Below, in pieces: positions 44,206 to 52,472 of a stretch of 64,000 nt of DNA (position 1 is its first letter; each line of letters starts with the position of its first letter). Below the pieces are notes generated by a model that worked only from the letters and a program-made list of their open reading frames with translations, had not been told where the DNA came from and ran no database searches. Source of the stretch: Flavobacteriaceae bacterium UBA3339 (GTDB lineage: Bacteria > Bacteroidota > Bacteroidia > Flavobacteriales > Flavobacteriaceae); NCBI GenBank assembly GCA_002360925.1, contig DERN01000009.1, forward strand, positions 35,681 through 99,680. The letters run 5' to 3'. A program made the position numbers and the translations under genes.

Positions 44206-44376
44206 AAAGTAAAATTATGAAATACTAAAGTCGATAACAAATTTAAAATAATAACGATTTAAATATTGAAATTCTATAGTAAAGAAGCATAAGTACAATT
44301 GATATTCAGGTAAATAATGAATGTTTGGACAAAATCTTTATATTTATAGATGTAAATAACCCAATCAAGTTTTAAT

Positions 44377-44898
44377 ATGAAAAAAATAATACTCTATGTG
44401 TTGCCTTTATTCATTTTCGCTTCATGCGTTCGTGATGATGATTTTTGCGATTGTACACCGCCACCTGGACCTGATGAGATATTAATTGTTTCATTGAAAA
44501 ATGAAAATGGAGATAATTTACTACTTCCCGATACTTTTGGATATATAGCAGAAGATAAGTTGATGTTTTATTTATTAACAGGAGAGAATAAGATTGATTT
44601 GACAAAAAATCAAAATAACAATACTATAATTGAAGAGTATGTTTCTAATATAGATGGATCAATAATAAAAAATATTGCACTAAGTTTTAGTTGGTATATG
44701 AAAAATAATAAAGGAACTAAAGAAGGAAACTATGTTATAGATTATAATGGCTTGTATCCCAACGATACTATTTTTACAAAATACAGTGTAACAGAATGGA
44801 AAGAATCGGATCGGTTATTAGAAGTAAAACTAAATGGAGTTTTACAAAAAACAGATTCGATATCTGAATTTAGAAAAGGAATAACAATTGTAAAATAA
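44377..44898 (+). CDS. Unknown lipoprotein
   Basis: A 173-residue lipoprotein with lipobox FASC (Cys near residue 17), followed by an unusual Cys-containing spacer DDDFCDCTPPPGPDE. The mature part is beta-rich with short strands and Asn/Lys turns (LLEVKLNGVLQKTDS). No motif was recognised. It is monocistronic with a terminator a few bases past its stop. A TTTGG and a TATATTTA about 17 bp apart form a plausible promoter before it. Confidence 0.7.
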   Translation: MKKIILYVLPLFIFASCVRDDDFCDCTPPPGPDEILIVSLKNENGDNLLLPDTFGYIAEDKLMFYLLTGENKIDLTKNQNNNTIIEEYVSNIDGSIIKNIALSFSWYMKNNKGTKEGNYVIDYNGLYPNDTIFTKYSVTEWKESDRLLEVKLNGVLQKTDSISEFRKGITIVK

Positions 44899-44900
44899 CG

Positions 44901-44928
44901 AAAGACTGCTATAATGGCAGTCTTTTTT
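44901..44928 (+). terminator. Intrinsic terminator
   Basis: AAAGACTGC and GCAGTCTTT form a 9-bp stem with a 7-nt loop and a T run after the lipoprotein gene. Confidence 0.85.
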
Positions 44929-44958
44929 AATTGGTGGTGTTTTTGATGAACTGCGTTT

Positions 44959-45711
44959 ATGAAAATAGATCAATTAAAATACAGACCAGAAGTTTTATGG
45001 GTTCCGTTTGCTTTTTTATTAGCAATTTGGTTGGTTTATTATTTAGATTGGCGCTACTTTTTTGAATGGAATCAGTATGGAATTATTCCGCGTACTTTTA
45101 AAGGTTTGCGAGGTATTTTCTTTTCACCTTTTTTACATGGATCTATTCAGCATTTATGGAACAACACGCTAGCATTAGTCGTTTTGTTACCTTTAATTTG
45201 TTATTATTATTTCAATAATTGGAAAACGTTGGTTTTTGGAGGAATCCTTCTTTCGGGAATCGGAACCTGGCTTATTGCCGAAAGTGGCGTGCATATTGGC
45301 GCAAGCGGATTGATTTATGTTCTAACATCGTATATGTTTTTTACCGGAATTAGAAGCAAACAATATCGATTAATGGCGATTTCGTTTTTGGTTGTGATAT
45401 TATACGGAGGCTCGGTTTGGTATATGTTTCCTGATATAGAAAAAGGAATTTCGTGGCAAGGACATTTAGCTGGTTTTTTGTCGGGACTGATTTTGTCTTA
45501 TACTTTAGAAAAACCACAGTTTGAACCACAATATAAATACGATTGGCAATATCCTGATTATGACGAATCGAAAGATGATTTTATAAAACAATTTGATAAG
45601 AGTGGAAATTTTAATCCATTGCCTTTACTTCGAAAAGACAGCCAAGGATATATTTACAATGATACATTTCATAGAAATAATGGAAGTAGGGCAGAGCGAG
45701 TTTTGTTTTAA
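44959..45711 (+). CDS. Rhomboid-family intramembrane serine protease
   Basis: A 250-residue membrane protein with six hydrophobic segments. The catalytic Ser is in the HIGASGLIYVL motif (about residue 115) and the catalytic His in GHLAGFLSGL (about 175), the dyad of rhomboid proteases. SIQHLWNNTLALVV supplies the L1/TM2 His-Asn region. The C-terminal 70 residues are cytoplasmic and polar (RKDSQGYIYNDTFHRNNG). Such proteases cleave membrane proteins in the lipid bilayer. Substrates unknown. It directly precedes the first of several palindromic repeats. Confidence 0.9.
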   Translation: MKIDQLKYRPEVLWVPFAFLLAIWLVYYLDWRYFFEWNQYGIIPRTFKGLRGIFFSPFLHGSIQHLWNNTLALVVLLPLICYYYFNNWKTLVFGGILLSGIGTWLIAESGVHIGASGLIYVLTSYMFFTGIRSKQYRLMAISFLVVILYGGSVWYMFPDIEKGISWQGHLAGFLSGLILSYTLEKPQFEPQYKYDWQYPDYDESKDDFIKQFDKSGNFNPLPLLRKDSQGYIYNDTFHRNNGSRAERVLF

Positions 45712-45721
45712 TTGAACTATT

Positions 45722-45880
45722 TGTCATTCCGACGAAGGAGGAATCTTTAACTAACAAATAATTCAACATTGGATGTTTCTAAATAATGAACTATAAGACT
45801 CTTCGCTTTATTTCGTTCTGAATGATAAACTGAATATTTTTCTACTTAACTTGTCATTTCGAACGGAGTGAGAAATCTCT
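45722..45880. repeat. Palindromic repeat block, upstream of the GIY-YIG gene
   Basis: Arms TGTCATTCCGACGAAGGAGG (45722) and TGTCATTTCGAACGGAGTGA (45852-45879) flank an opposite-strand arm CTCTTCGCTTTATTTCGTTC. The middle segment 45762-45797 recurs exactly at 47715-47750. The block ends 22 bp before the GIY-YIG start and belongs to the class seen at 32.1 kb. Confidence 0.8.
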
Positions 45881-45901
45881 AACAAATAACAAGATTATAA
45901 A

Positions 45902-46207
45902 ATGAAAACCTTAGGAACGCATAATTACTATGTTTATGTTCTTACAAACAAGAATAAAACTGTTCTTTATGTTGGTGTTACAAATAATTTAAGCGTAAGG
46001 TTGTTTCAACACAGAGATTTAAATTCTTCGAAATATTCTTTTACAAAAAGATACAAATGCTTTTACCTGTTGTATTTTGAACTTTTTCATGAAGTTGATC
46101 AAGCGATTAGTAGAGAAAAGCAAATTAAAGGTTGGAGTAGAAAAAAGAAAGAGGATCTTATTAATGAATATAATTTTGATTGGAGATTCCTAAACGATGA
46201 GTTATAA
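45902..46207 (+). CDS. GIY-YIG nuclease-domain protein embedded in repeats
   Basis: A 101-residue protein that is essentially one GIY-YIG domain. YYVYVLTN and VLYVGVTNNLSVRLFQH replace the GIY and YIG strands, with the conserved Arg and His. KCFYLLYFELF precedes the catalytic Glu in AISREKQIKGWSRKKKE. This is the UrbC/UPF0213-like group of small nuclease-like proteins. Both flanks are copies of the TGTCATTTCGAACGAAGTGA repeat (22 bp before the start, immediately after the stop), so the gene may be part of, or mobilise, the repeat family. The alternative is chance insertion of repeats into a permissive region. Confidence 0.9.
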   Translation: MKTLGTHNYYVYVLTNKNKTVLYVGVTNNLSVRLFQHRDLNSSKYSFTKRYKCFYLLYFELFHEVDQAISREKQIKGWSRKKKEDLINEYNFDWRFLNDEL

Positions 46208-46448
46208 GATTCTTCGCTCCATTTCATTCTGCTCTGAATGACAAACAGAGTGTTTTTTTACTTGATTTGTCATTTCGAACGAAGCGAGAATCTTTAAGTA
46301 ATAAATCGATTAAGATTCTTCGCTTCATTTTATTGCGCTCTGAATGACAAACCGAATGTTTTTTTTACTTGATTTGTCATTTCGAACGAAGTGAGAAATC
46401 TTTAAGTACCAAATCGTTTTAGATTCTTTATTCCATGCAGAATGACAA
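46207..46448. repeat. Palindromic repeat cluster, downstream of the GIY-YIG gene
   Basis: Three arms of one orientation (AAGATTCTTCGCTTC...GAATGACA; the first begins within the GIY-YIG stop region and the last near 46430 is degenerate) alternate with two opposite arms (TTGTCATTTCGAACGAAG). A 49-nt segment (46312-46360) occurs exactly twice more, at 47612-47660 and 47748-47796. Confidence 0.85.
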
Positions 46449-46484
46449 AATGCTAAATAGCCATTCAGTTTGTAGAAGAGTTTT

Positions 46485-47531
46485 TTAAAAAACATTTCGA
46501 TAATTCCGAATAACGAAATTAATTGCCGTTTCCATAATGTCTCCCATGTTTTGGCAATATTTAAATGCTTTTTCGTGCGTCAATTTTTGTAACGAAATTT
46601 TTAATTCATCTACATTTTCTTGTGGCGAAATATGGTCTTTCTTTAAAACATCAATCAAATCATCGAAACGTTCTTTGTTTGCCAAAACGCGACGAACAAT
46701 AACCGAACGAACTTCTTTCCTATATTGTTCAATCGATGTGGGAAGTAATTTTTCTAAAACCATTTGCACAATGAGGAAATTCTCTTTGAAATATTGCGGT
46801 AAATAGATTTTTAGTTTTCCTTCGTAACATTGCTGATCAAAATCAATCGGACGAATTCTGTACACAACCTGATCAAAATCGTGCGTAGGAATGATAACGT
46901 AATTGTACGAACGCATATCGCCTAAAAGTCCGATCATGCAACGTTCGTTAAACTTTACAAACTCTTTCGAAAGTTGCGATTTTTCTAAAGCCGTGCAATT
47001 TGGTAGATGATTTTTAATAAAAACATCACCTGGAATTCCTAAAATATGTTCTTCGATCAGCGTATCCATATAAACCAGATAATTCATTGGATAAGGCGAA
47101 AGCAATTCCTCAAATTCTAGTCCGTAAATACGCGAAGCATCGGCTTTTTTTATGTAGAAATTAGTGTAATTGTCGTTTAAAACATTGCGGACTTTTACTC
47201 GAAACGGTTTTGAATTCCCAAAAGTGCAATAATCAATACTATCAACTTTTAAAAACGGAAGTACAGCTTCATCTCCATCGGAATGCAAAAGCGTGTAAAT
47301 CTTATTTAAGCTGGCTTCGATTTCATTATGCTCGGTTTCGGAATAATAGACCCGAAGCCACAATGTATCATTTCCTTCCGAATCTTCTAAACCGATATAA
47401 CCCGAAAAACGTAATAAATCGTCATAAAATACGCTTGTTTTGGTGGTACGTTTGTATTTATCAAGATAATCCATTAACGAATTATTGATAGGATAAAACG
47501 GTTTACGATATTCTATTTTTACGTCTTTCAT
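46485..47531 (-). CDS. Unknown protein with kinase-like (APH/HipA-type) motifs
   Basis: A 348-residue soluble protein of no recognised family. The middle third carries a spacing pattern of aminoglycoside-phosphotransferase-like kinases: GDMRSYN at 204-210 (Asp205 followed four residues later by Asn210, as in GDxxxxN catalytic loops) and PIDFD at 228-232 (matching the metal-binding IDFD of that fold). Lys128/129 in FYIKKAD and Glu140 could be the ATP-contacting pair, and YLVYMDTLIEE resembles a hinge. This is a pattern match, not a family assignment. The gene lies between two blocks of palindromic repeats and is transcribed against the GIY-YIG gene. Confidence 0.6.
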   Translation of the reverse strand: MKDVKIEYRKPFYPINNSLMDYLDKYKRTTKTSVFYDDLLRFSGYIGLEDSEGNDTLWLRVYYSETEHNEIEASLNKIYTLLHSDGDEAVLPFLKVDSIDYCTFGNSKPFRVKVRNVLNDNYTNFYIKKADASRIYGLEFEELLSPYPMNYLVYMDTLIEEHILGIPGDVFIKNHLPNCTALEKSQLSKEFVKFNERCMIGLLGDMRSYNYVIIPTHDFDQVVYRIRPIDFDQQCYEGKLKIYLPQYFKENFLIVQMVLEKLLPTSIEQYRKEVRSVIVRRVLANKERFDDLIDVLKKDHISPQENVDELKISLQKLTHEKAFKYCQNMGDIMETAINFVIRNYRNVF

Positions 47532-47611
47532 TGTGTTACTTTAGAAAGATTGAGATTCTTACCATCTTTAGAAATTGAAAGAAGTTAAAAAACTTATTAT
47601 TATAATTAAAC

Positions 47612-47836
47612 AAGATTCTTCGCTTCATTTTATTGCGCTCTGAATGACAAACCGAATGTTTACTACCTAATTTGTCATTTTGAACGAAGCGAGAAATCTT
47701 TAACTAATAAATAGTTCAACATTGGATGTTTCTAAATAATGAACTATAAGATTCTTCGCTTCATTTTATTGCGCTCTGAATGACAAACCGAATGTTTACT
47801 ACCTAATTTGTCATTTTGAACGAAGCGATAAATCTT
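47612..47836. repeat. Tandem palindromic repeat block before rlmB
   Basis: Two 89-nt units (47612-47700 and 47748-47836) are identical except for one base and are separated by 47 bp. Each contains the arm AAGATTCTTCGCTTC...GAATGACA followed by an opposite arm TGTCATTTTGAACGAAGC. The spacer holds the 36-nt segment shared with 45762-45797. This block fills the whole gap between the kinase-like gene start and the rlmB stop; no other function was seen there. Confidence 0.88.
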
Positions 47837-47876
47837 CTAGAATCTCAATACTCGCTTCTCTTCTCTCAATATTAAA

Positions 47877-48611
47877 CTACAATCTTTGGCGAACTGCTTC
47901 ATATAAAAAAGCACCGCAAGCAACCGAAACATTTAAAGAAGAAATGGTTCCGAACATTGGAAGTTTTGCTTTTTCATCTACAATTTTTAAAACTGACGGA
48001 TTGACACCTTTATCTTCCGATCCCATAATAATTGCAACTCCACCAGAAAAATCGATGTCGTAAATATTGTTTTCAGTTTTTTCGGTCGCTGCAACTGTTT
48101 TAATTCCCGAACCTTGTAAATAAAAAACCGCATCTTTAATGTGATCTACTTTACAAATCGGCATATTAAAAACCGCTCCTGCCGAAGTTTTTACCGTGTC
48201 ACCATTTACAGGCGCAGCTCCTTGTTTTTGAATAATAATTCCGTCAACACCAGTACATTCGGCAGTACGAATAATCGCTCCGAAATTACGTGCATCAGAC
48301 AATTGATCCAGAACTAAAAACAACGGATTGTCTTTTTTTTCTAAAATTCCTTCAACTAATTGTTCAATTGATAAAAAGCTAACAGGCGAAATACTCGCAA
48401 TAGCACCTTGATGATTGTTGCGTGTTAATTTGTTCAGTTTTTCGACCGGAACGTATGAAAAATTGATGTTGTGTTTTTTCATCGTTTTCATCAATTCCTG
48501 CATCAATTCTCCTTTTGCTTCCTTTTGAATAAAAACCTTATCGATGTTTTTTCCGGCAACAATCGCTTCGATTACCGCACGTATTCCAAATATTTGATGT
48601 TCGTTCTGCAT
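47877..48611 (-). CDS. rlmB: 23S rRNA (guanosine-2'-O)-methyltransferase RlmB
   Basis: A 244-residue SpoU/TrmH-class enzyme that methylates the 2'-O of G2251 (E. coli numbering) in 23S rRNA with AdoMet. The N-terminal substrate-binding domain begins at IFGIRAVIEAI. The SPOUT motifs are RNFGAIIRTAECTG (motif 1), GSEDKGV (motif 2) and LNVSVACGAFLYE (motif 3). TrmH-type paralogues exist, but the N-terminal domain is characteristic of RlmB. It is a single gene whose downstream side is filled by palindromic repeats. Confidence 0.93.
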   Translation of the reverse strand: MQNEHQIFGIRAVIEAIVAGKNIDKVFIQKEAKGELMQELMKTMKKHNINFSYVPVEKLNKLTRNNHQGAIASISPVSFLSIEQLVEGILEKKDNPLFLVLDQLSDARNFGAIIRTAECTGVDGIIIQKQGAAPVNGDTVKTSAGAVFNMPICKVDHIKDAVFYLQGSGIKTVAATEKTENNIYDIDFSGGVAIIMGSEDKGVNPSVLKIVDEKAKLPMFGTISSLNVSVACGAFLYEAVRQRL

Positions 48612-48686
48612 GAAGCAAAGATATTATTTATAAATGATTATTGTGAAATTTATATTGAACAGAATAAGGTGTTTTTTCGAAACGAT

Positions 48687-49655
48687 TTATAAATAAAGAA
48701 TTGCTAAAAGAGAAGGGATTGCAATTAAAACCCACAAAATAACGCCCTGAAGAATTGGTTTAAAGCCAACAGTTGAAAGTACTTCTTTCGAAAGTCCAGC
48801 GCCAATTAGGAAAAGCGTTAAAGTCATTCCGATTTTTGAACCTTTTACAATGTAAGAACCAATTCCTTGAAAAAATGGAATATAAGTGTTTAATAAAATG
48901 GCTATTACAAATAATCCGATAAAATAGGGAATTTTTATTTTTGAGTTTTTGGATTTAAAGGCAATCGAACTAAAAAAAGCAATCGGAATAATCCATAAAG
49001 CGCGCGTTAATTTTACAGTTGTAGCAATTTGTAAGGCTTCGTTCCCAAATTTACTCGCAGCACCTACAACCGAACTTGTATCTTGAATTGCAATGGCGCA
49101 CCATAAACCGAATTGGCTTTGCGAAAGATTCAATTGATGCCCGATTATAGGGAAAATAATAAGCGCAATAGAATTTAGAATAAAAATAGTTCCTAAAGCA
49201 ACGCTTATTTGTTTTTCTTTAGCATTAATTACGGGAGAAACTGCTGCAATTGCGCTTCCGCCACAAATGGCAGTTCCTACAGAAATAAGAAATGAAGTGA
49301 CTTTATTTATTTTTAGAATTTTTCCGAAAATATATCCTAGAATAAGAACACTAAAAATAGAAATAACTGTAAAAATAAAACCTTCTTTCCCGGCTTTTAA
49401 AGCGGTTCCGGCATTCATTCCAAAACCTAATCCAACCACCGAAAACTGTAATAAAATATGAGTTACTTTGTGATTTAAATGCAAATACGGATGACCTGTA
49501 AAAAGGGCGGTGAAAAGTCCTAAAAGTAAAGCTAATGGAGGCGAAATAAACGGAAAAAGACAACAAATAAATAGTACAATGAAAAGTACTTTTTGAGTTG
49601 AAAGGTTTTGAAATATTTCTTTTGTTTGATTGTTGAAAACGTTATTTTTTTTCAT
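48687..49655 (-). CDS. YeiH-type putative sulfate exporter family transporter
   Basis: A 322-residue inner-membrane protein with about nine to ten TM helices (UPF0324/Cons_hypoth698 family). The ATG at 49655 is preferred over 49691 since it begins the usual short polar leader MKKNNVFNN. Conserved pieces include SVGTAICGGSAIAA and IQDTSSVVGAA. E. coli YeiH is controlled by the LysR regulator YeiE. Here too a LysR gene lies directly upstream on the same strand, 69 bp away. Substrate unproven; sulfate or sulfite is a family-level guess. Confidence 0.88.
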   Translation of the reverse strand: MKKNNVFNNQTKEIFQNLSTQKVLFIVLFICCLFPFISPPLALLLGLFTALFTGHPYLHLNHKVTHILLQFSVVGLGFGMNAGTALKAGKEGFIFTVISIFSVLILGYIFGKILKINKVTSFLISVGTAICGGSAIAAVSPVINAKEKQISVALGTIFILNSIALIIFPIIGHQLNLSQSQFGLWCAIAIQDTSSVVGAASKFGNEALQIATTVKLTRALWIIPIAFFSSIAFKSKNSKIKIPYFIGLFVIAILLNTYIPFFQGIGSYIVKGSKIGMTLTLFLIGAGLSKEVLSTVGFKPILQGVILWVLIAIPSLLAILYL

Positions 49656-49724
49656 GATACTGAAATTATTTAGGACAAAGTTCAGTAACATTATTTTTAA
49701 AGAGAAATCACTATTTCGAATGAG

Positions 49725-50621
49725 TTATAACTTTAAGTTATGTAAGGTTAGGTGTTTTAAAAAGAATTCGTTTAGTCCATTTGTATCACCTTGTTGCGAA
49801 ATAAAATAAAAAGGACGTCCTATTTCTAAATTTTCCACATCTATAATTTTGAGTTCGGCGTGTTTTAATTCTTTAAAAATAGATGCAATAGATAAAAAGG
49901 CGAACGAATTTGAATGAAGTACATAAGATTTTATACTTTCGGTGCTTTCAAATTCCATATCAATATTTAGTGATGAATAGGATATTCCTACTTTTTGTAA
50001 CGCTTTTGTAATTACTTCGCGCGAACCTGAACCGCCTTCTCTCATAACGATTGGAAGCTTTTGGAGTTCATTTAAACTAATAGAATTCTTTTTACAGATG
50101 GAATTTGATATTTTGGTACATAAGACAATTTCGTCTTTTATTAAAGGAACGTATTTTATGTTTTTTCTTTTAGAATATCCTTCTACAATTGCGGAATGAA
50201 TCTTGTTTTCAAGAAGCAGATTTTCGATTTGTTCGGTGTTATTTACTGATAATGCAATTTTTAATTCAGGAAACTTTTCTTTAAACGAAGCCAAGTGTTT
50301 CGGCAAAAAATACTGAGCTACAGTGGTGCTTGCGCCAATTCTTAACGTTCCGTTTATATTTTGAGTCAAAGCCGAAAGTTCAAATTCAATATTTCGGTGA
50401 ATATTAAAGATATCTTCGGTGTATTTTAAAAGAATTTTTCCAGCCGAGGTTAATTTTATTCTGGTTCCGTTTCGTTCAAAAAGTTGACATTTATAAAATA
50501 TTTCGATTTCATGAATATGTTTACTAACAGCGGGTTGCGTTATAAATAATTCTTCTGCAGCTTTGGTAAAACTCAGACGTTTTGCAACAACGTAAAATAC
50601 ATTTAATCTAAAATCGAGCAT
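49725..50621 (-). CDS. LysR-family transcriptional regulator (YeiE/CysB-like)
   Basis: A 298-residue regulator. The N-terminal winged HTH (about 1-60; FTKAAEELFITQPAVSKHI) is the LysR signature. The effector-binding domain follows (about 90-290), with the HSNSFAFLSI segment near its end. It faces the same way as the YeiH-type transporter, which fits the typical YeiE-YeiH pairing. Its 257-bp upstream gap should hold its own autoregulated promoter. Ligand unknown. Confidence 0.92.
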   Translation of the reverse strand: MLDFRLNVFYVVAKRLSFTKAAEELFITQPAVSKHIHEIEIFYKCQLFERNGTRIKLTSAGKILLKYTEDIFNIHRNIEFELSALTQNINGTLRIGASTTVAQYFLPKHLASFKEKFPELKIALSVNNTEQIENLLLENKIHSAIVEGYSKRKNIKYVPLIKDEIVLCTKISNSICKKNSISLNELQKLPIVMREGGSGSREVITKALQKVGISYSSLNIDMEFESTESIKSYVLHSNSFAFLSIASIFKELKHAELKIIDVENLEIGRPFYFISQQGDTNGLNEFFLKHLTLHNLKL

Positions 50622-50878
50622 TTTAAAAAGGAATTGTTAAAGCTAATTTACAATTTAATATGTTTCATTGTGTTTAAAAGAAATTATTAAGCTGTTTCGA
50701 TTTTTTTATATTTGATTTCTTTTCAAAATAATAAATAATCGCTGTTTAATAATGAAATTGATGATGGTTCTAAAATAAAGTAAATAGGTTAGGTTTATGG
50801 CAAGATAACAAACTCTCTCCTTGTGGAAGGATAGAAAGATGAAACAATTAAAAAAATCATAGATAAACTCTTATTCTC

Positions 50879-52120
50879 CTAAACAAAAAACTTTGTCAAT
50901 GAATAAATTAATAAACCGACTAGACCACCGACTAAAGTTCCGTTTATGCGAATGTATTGTAAATCTTTTCCGACTTCTAATTCTAATTTTTGGCTCATTT
51001 CGTCACCGTCCCATTTTTCAACAGTGTTTGTAATGATCGTTCCGACCTCTTTACTATTTCGTAAAACGACTTTGTAAACATATTGACGAACGTATCGATC
51101 TATGTTTTCTTGAAGTTCTAAATCCTTTTTAAAATGAAGAATCATTTCAGAAATATTTTGTCGAACATACACATTAAAAGTAGCATTCTCATCGTCTAAT
51201 TTTTCTAACATATCATTTTTTAAACGAGACCAAATATCTGCTGCATATTCATTTATACGTTCTTTTGTTATAAATTCTTCTTTTATCTGATCAAATTTCT
51301 CTTTCCAATCATCTTTTTGATTTAAATCTTCAACAATATCTAACAATTTTAATGTTAATTCACGTCTGATTTCATGATCCTGATTATTTTCAATTTCTTG
51401 TAAAAAGGTAGTTATTCCCGAAATTAACTGATTTGTAACCGATTTTCCGCCGATTAAACCTAAAATAGGTTGCTTTTCGACTACTTTTTTATAAATCAGT
51501 TCTCGATTATTTTCGACATATAATTGCGCTTGCGGAAGTACGATATTCAATAAACGATCGTGTTCTTTATGTTCTACAAAGTATAAAAGTGCTGTTCCCG
51601 CTAATTTTTCTAATCGAATTTCTGAAGTTAAATCAAATCCTTTTTGAGCTAAAAAGTTTGAAATTGTACTATCGTCTAAATTATGAACAATTCGTTTTAT
51701 TAAATGATTACATTCTTTATTAATCATTTCTTGATTCTTAGCATTCGATAACCAATCAACTAAATATTCACTAACCGAAAGCTTATTGATATACGGACGG
51801 ATTGTTTCAGAAGTAAGAAAATTCTCACTTACAAAATCGCCTAAGTTTTTTCCTAACGCGTTTTTGTTGTTGTTGATAAGATTTGTATGCGGAATTTTTA
51901 AACCTAAAGGGTATTTAAAAAGTGCAGTTACCGCAAACCAATCTGCTAAAGCACCAACCATTCCGGCTTCTGAAAAAGCTTTTACATAACCCATCCAAGC
52001 TTTTGGATTTTTTTCGATACAAATAATCATAACGATATAAATCAATGCCATAAATAATAACAATCCGGTTGCTAATCTTTTATGTCTTTTTAAATTGATT
52101 TGTTTTTGCTGTTCGTTCAT
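50879..52120 (-). CDS. DUF445 membrane protein
   Basis: A 413-residue protein with an N-terminal TM helix (about 18-40), a GMVGALADWFAVTALFKYPLG motif that marks DUF445 and a C-terminal TM segment (LVGGLVGLLIYSL). Between them lie about 300 residues of mostly charged helices. The family is widespread but uncharacterised; proposed roles are in the envelope. The gene stands alone between two AT-rich gaps. The preferred start MNEQQKQINLKRHKRLATG precedes the first TM directly. Confidence 0.88.
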   Translation of the reverse strand: MNEQQKQINLKRHKRLATGLLLFMALIYIVMIICIEKNPKAWMGYVKAFSEAGMVGALADWFAVTALFKYPLGLKIPHTNLINNNKNALGKNLGDFVSENFLTSETIRPYINKLSVSEYLVDWLSNAKNQEMINKECNHLIKRIVHNLDDSTISNFLAQKGFDLTSEIRLEKLAGTALLYFVEHKEHDRLLNIVLPQAQLYVENNRELIYKKVVEKQPILGLIGGKSVTNQLISGITTFLQEIENNQDHEIRRELTLKLLDIVEDLNQKDDWKEKFDQIKEEFITKERINEYAADIWSRLKNDMLEKLDDENATFNVYVRQNISEMILHFKKDLELQENIDRYVRQYVYKVVLRNSKEVGTIITNTVEKWDGDEMSQKLELEVGKDLQYIRINGTLVGGLVGLLIYSLTKFFV

Positions 52121-52472
52121 ATTTACTTGTCTTTTAAAATTGGTGAAAATTTATTTTTTTAAACAGATACAGTAATTGTTTTTTGATAAGAATTTTTATT
52201 TTTAAAATAAAGTGTGTGTTAATATTATCAACTAGTAATATTTTTAAAACTTAATCTTTTTATTTAAACAATCGATTTTATTAGTTTGAATTTAAAATAG
52301 TTAGATATCGATAATAGATAATAACTATAAGTTAAATTAGAGTATTCTAACTATCATTGAAAACAAAAAAATATAATAAATTTCAATCTTGAATTCCTAA
52401 ATTGAAAGTCAGTTATTTTATAAAAAACAAAAAGCGCTAACTGATGTTAGCGCTTTTTGTAATTATTATTAT
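52121..52472. other. 352-bp intergenic region between DUF445 and fabV
   Basis: AT-rich and without plausible coding potential. Apart from the fabV terminator at its right end, it contains a short inverted repeat AATATTA/TAATATT near 52215-52235 and no clear TAnnTTTG box on the minus strand. Nothing else was identified. Confidence 0.5.
52427..52460 (-). terminator. Intrinsic terminator after fabV
   Basis: AAAAAGCGCTAAC and GTTAGCGCTTTTT form a 13-bp stem with a 4-nt loop. It sits 12 bp past the fabV stop and has T runs on the minus strand. Confidence 0.88.

Noticed and set aside
45722..47836. Repeat blocks as a CRISPR array
   Set aside because: Spacing and unit length are irregular, the arms alternate in orientation, and no cas genes are present.
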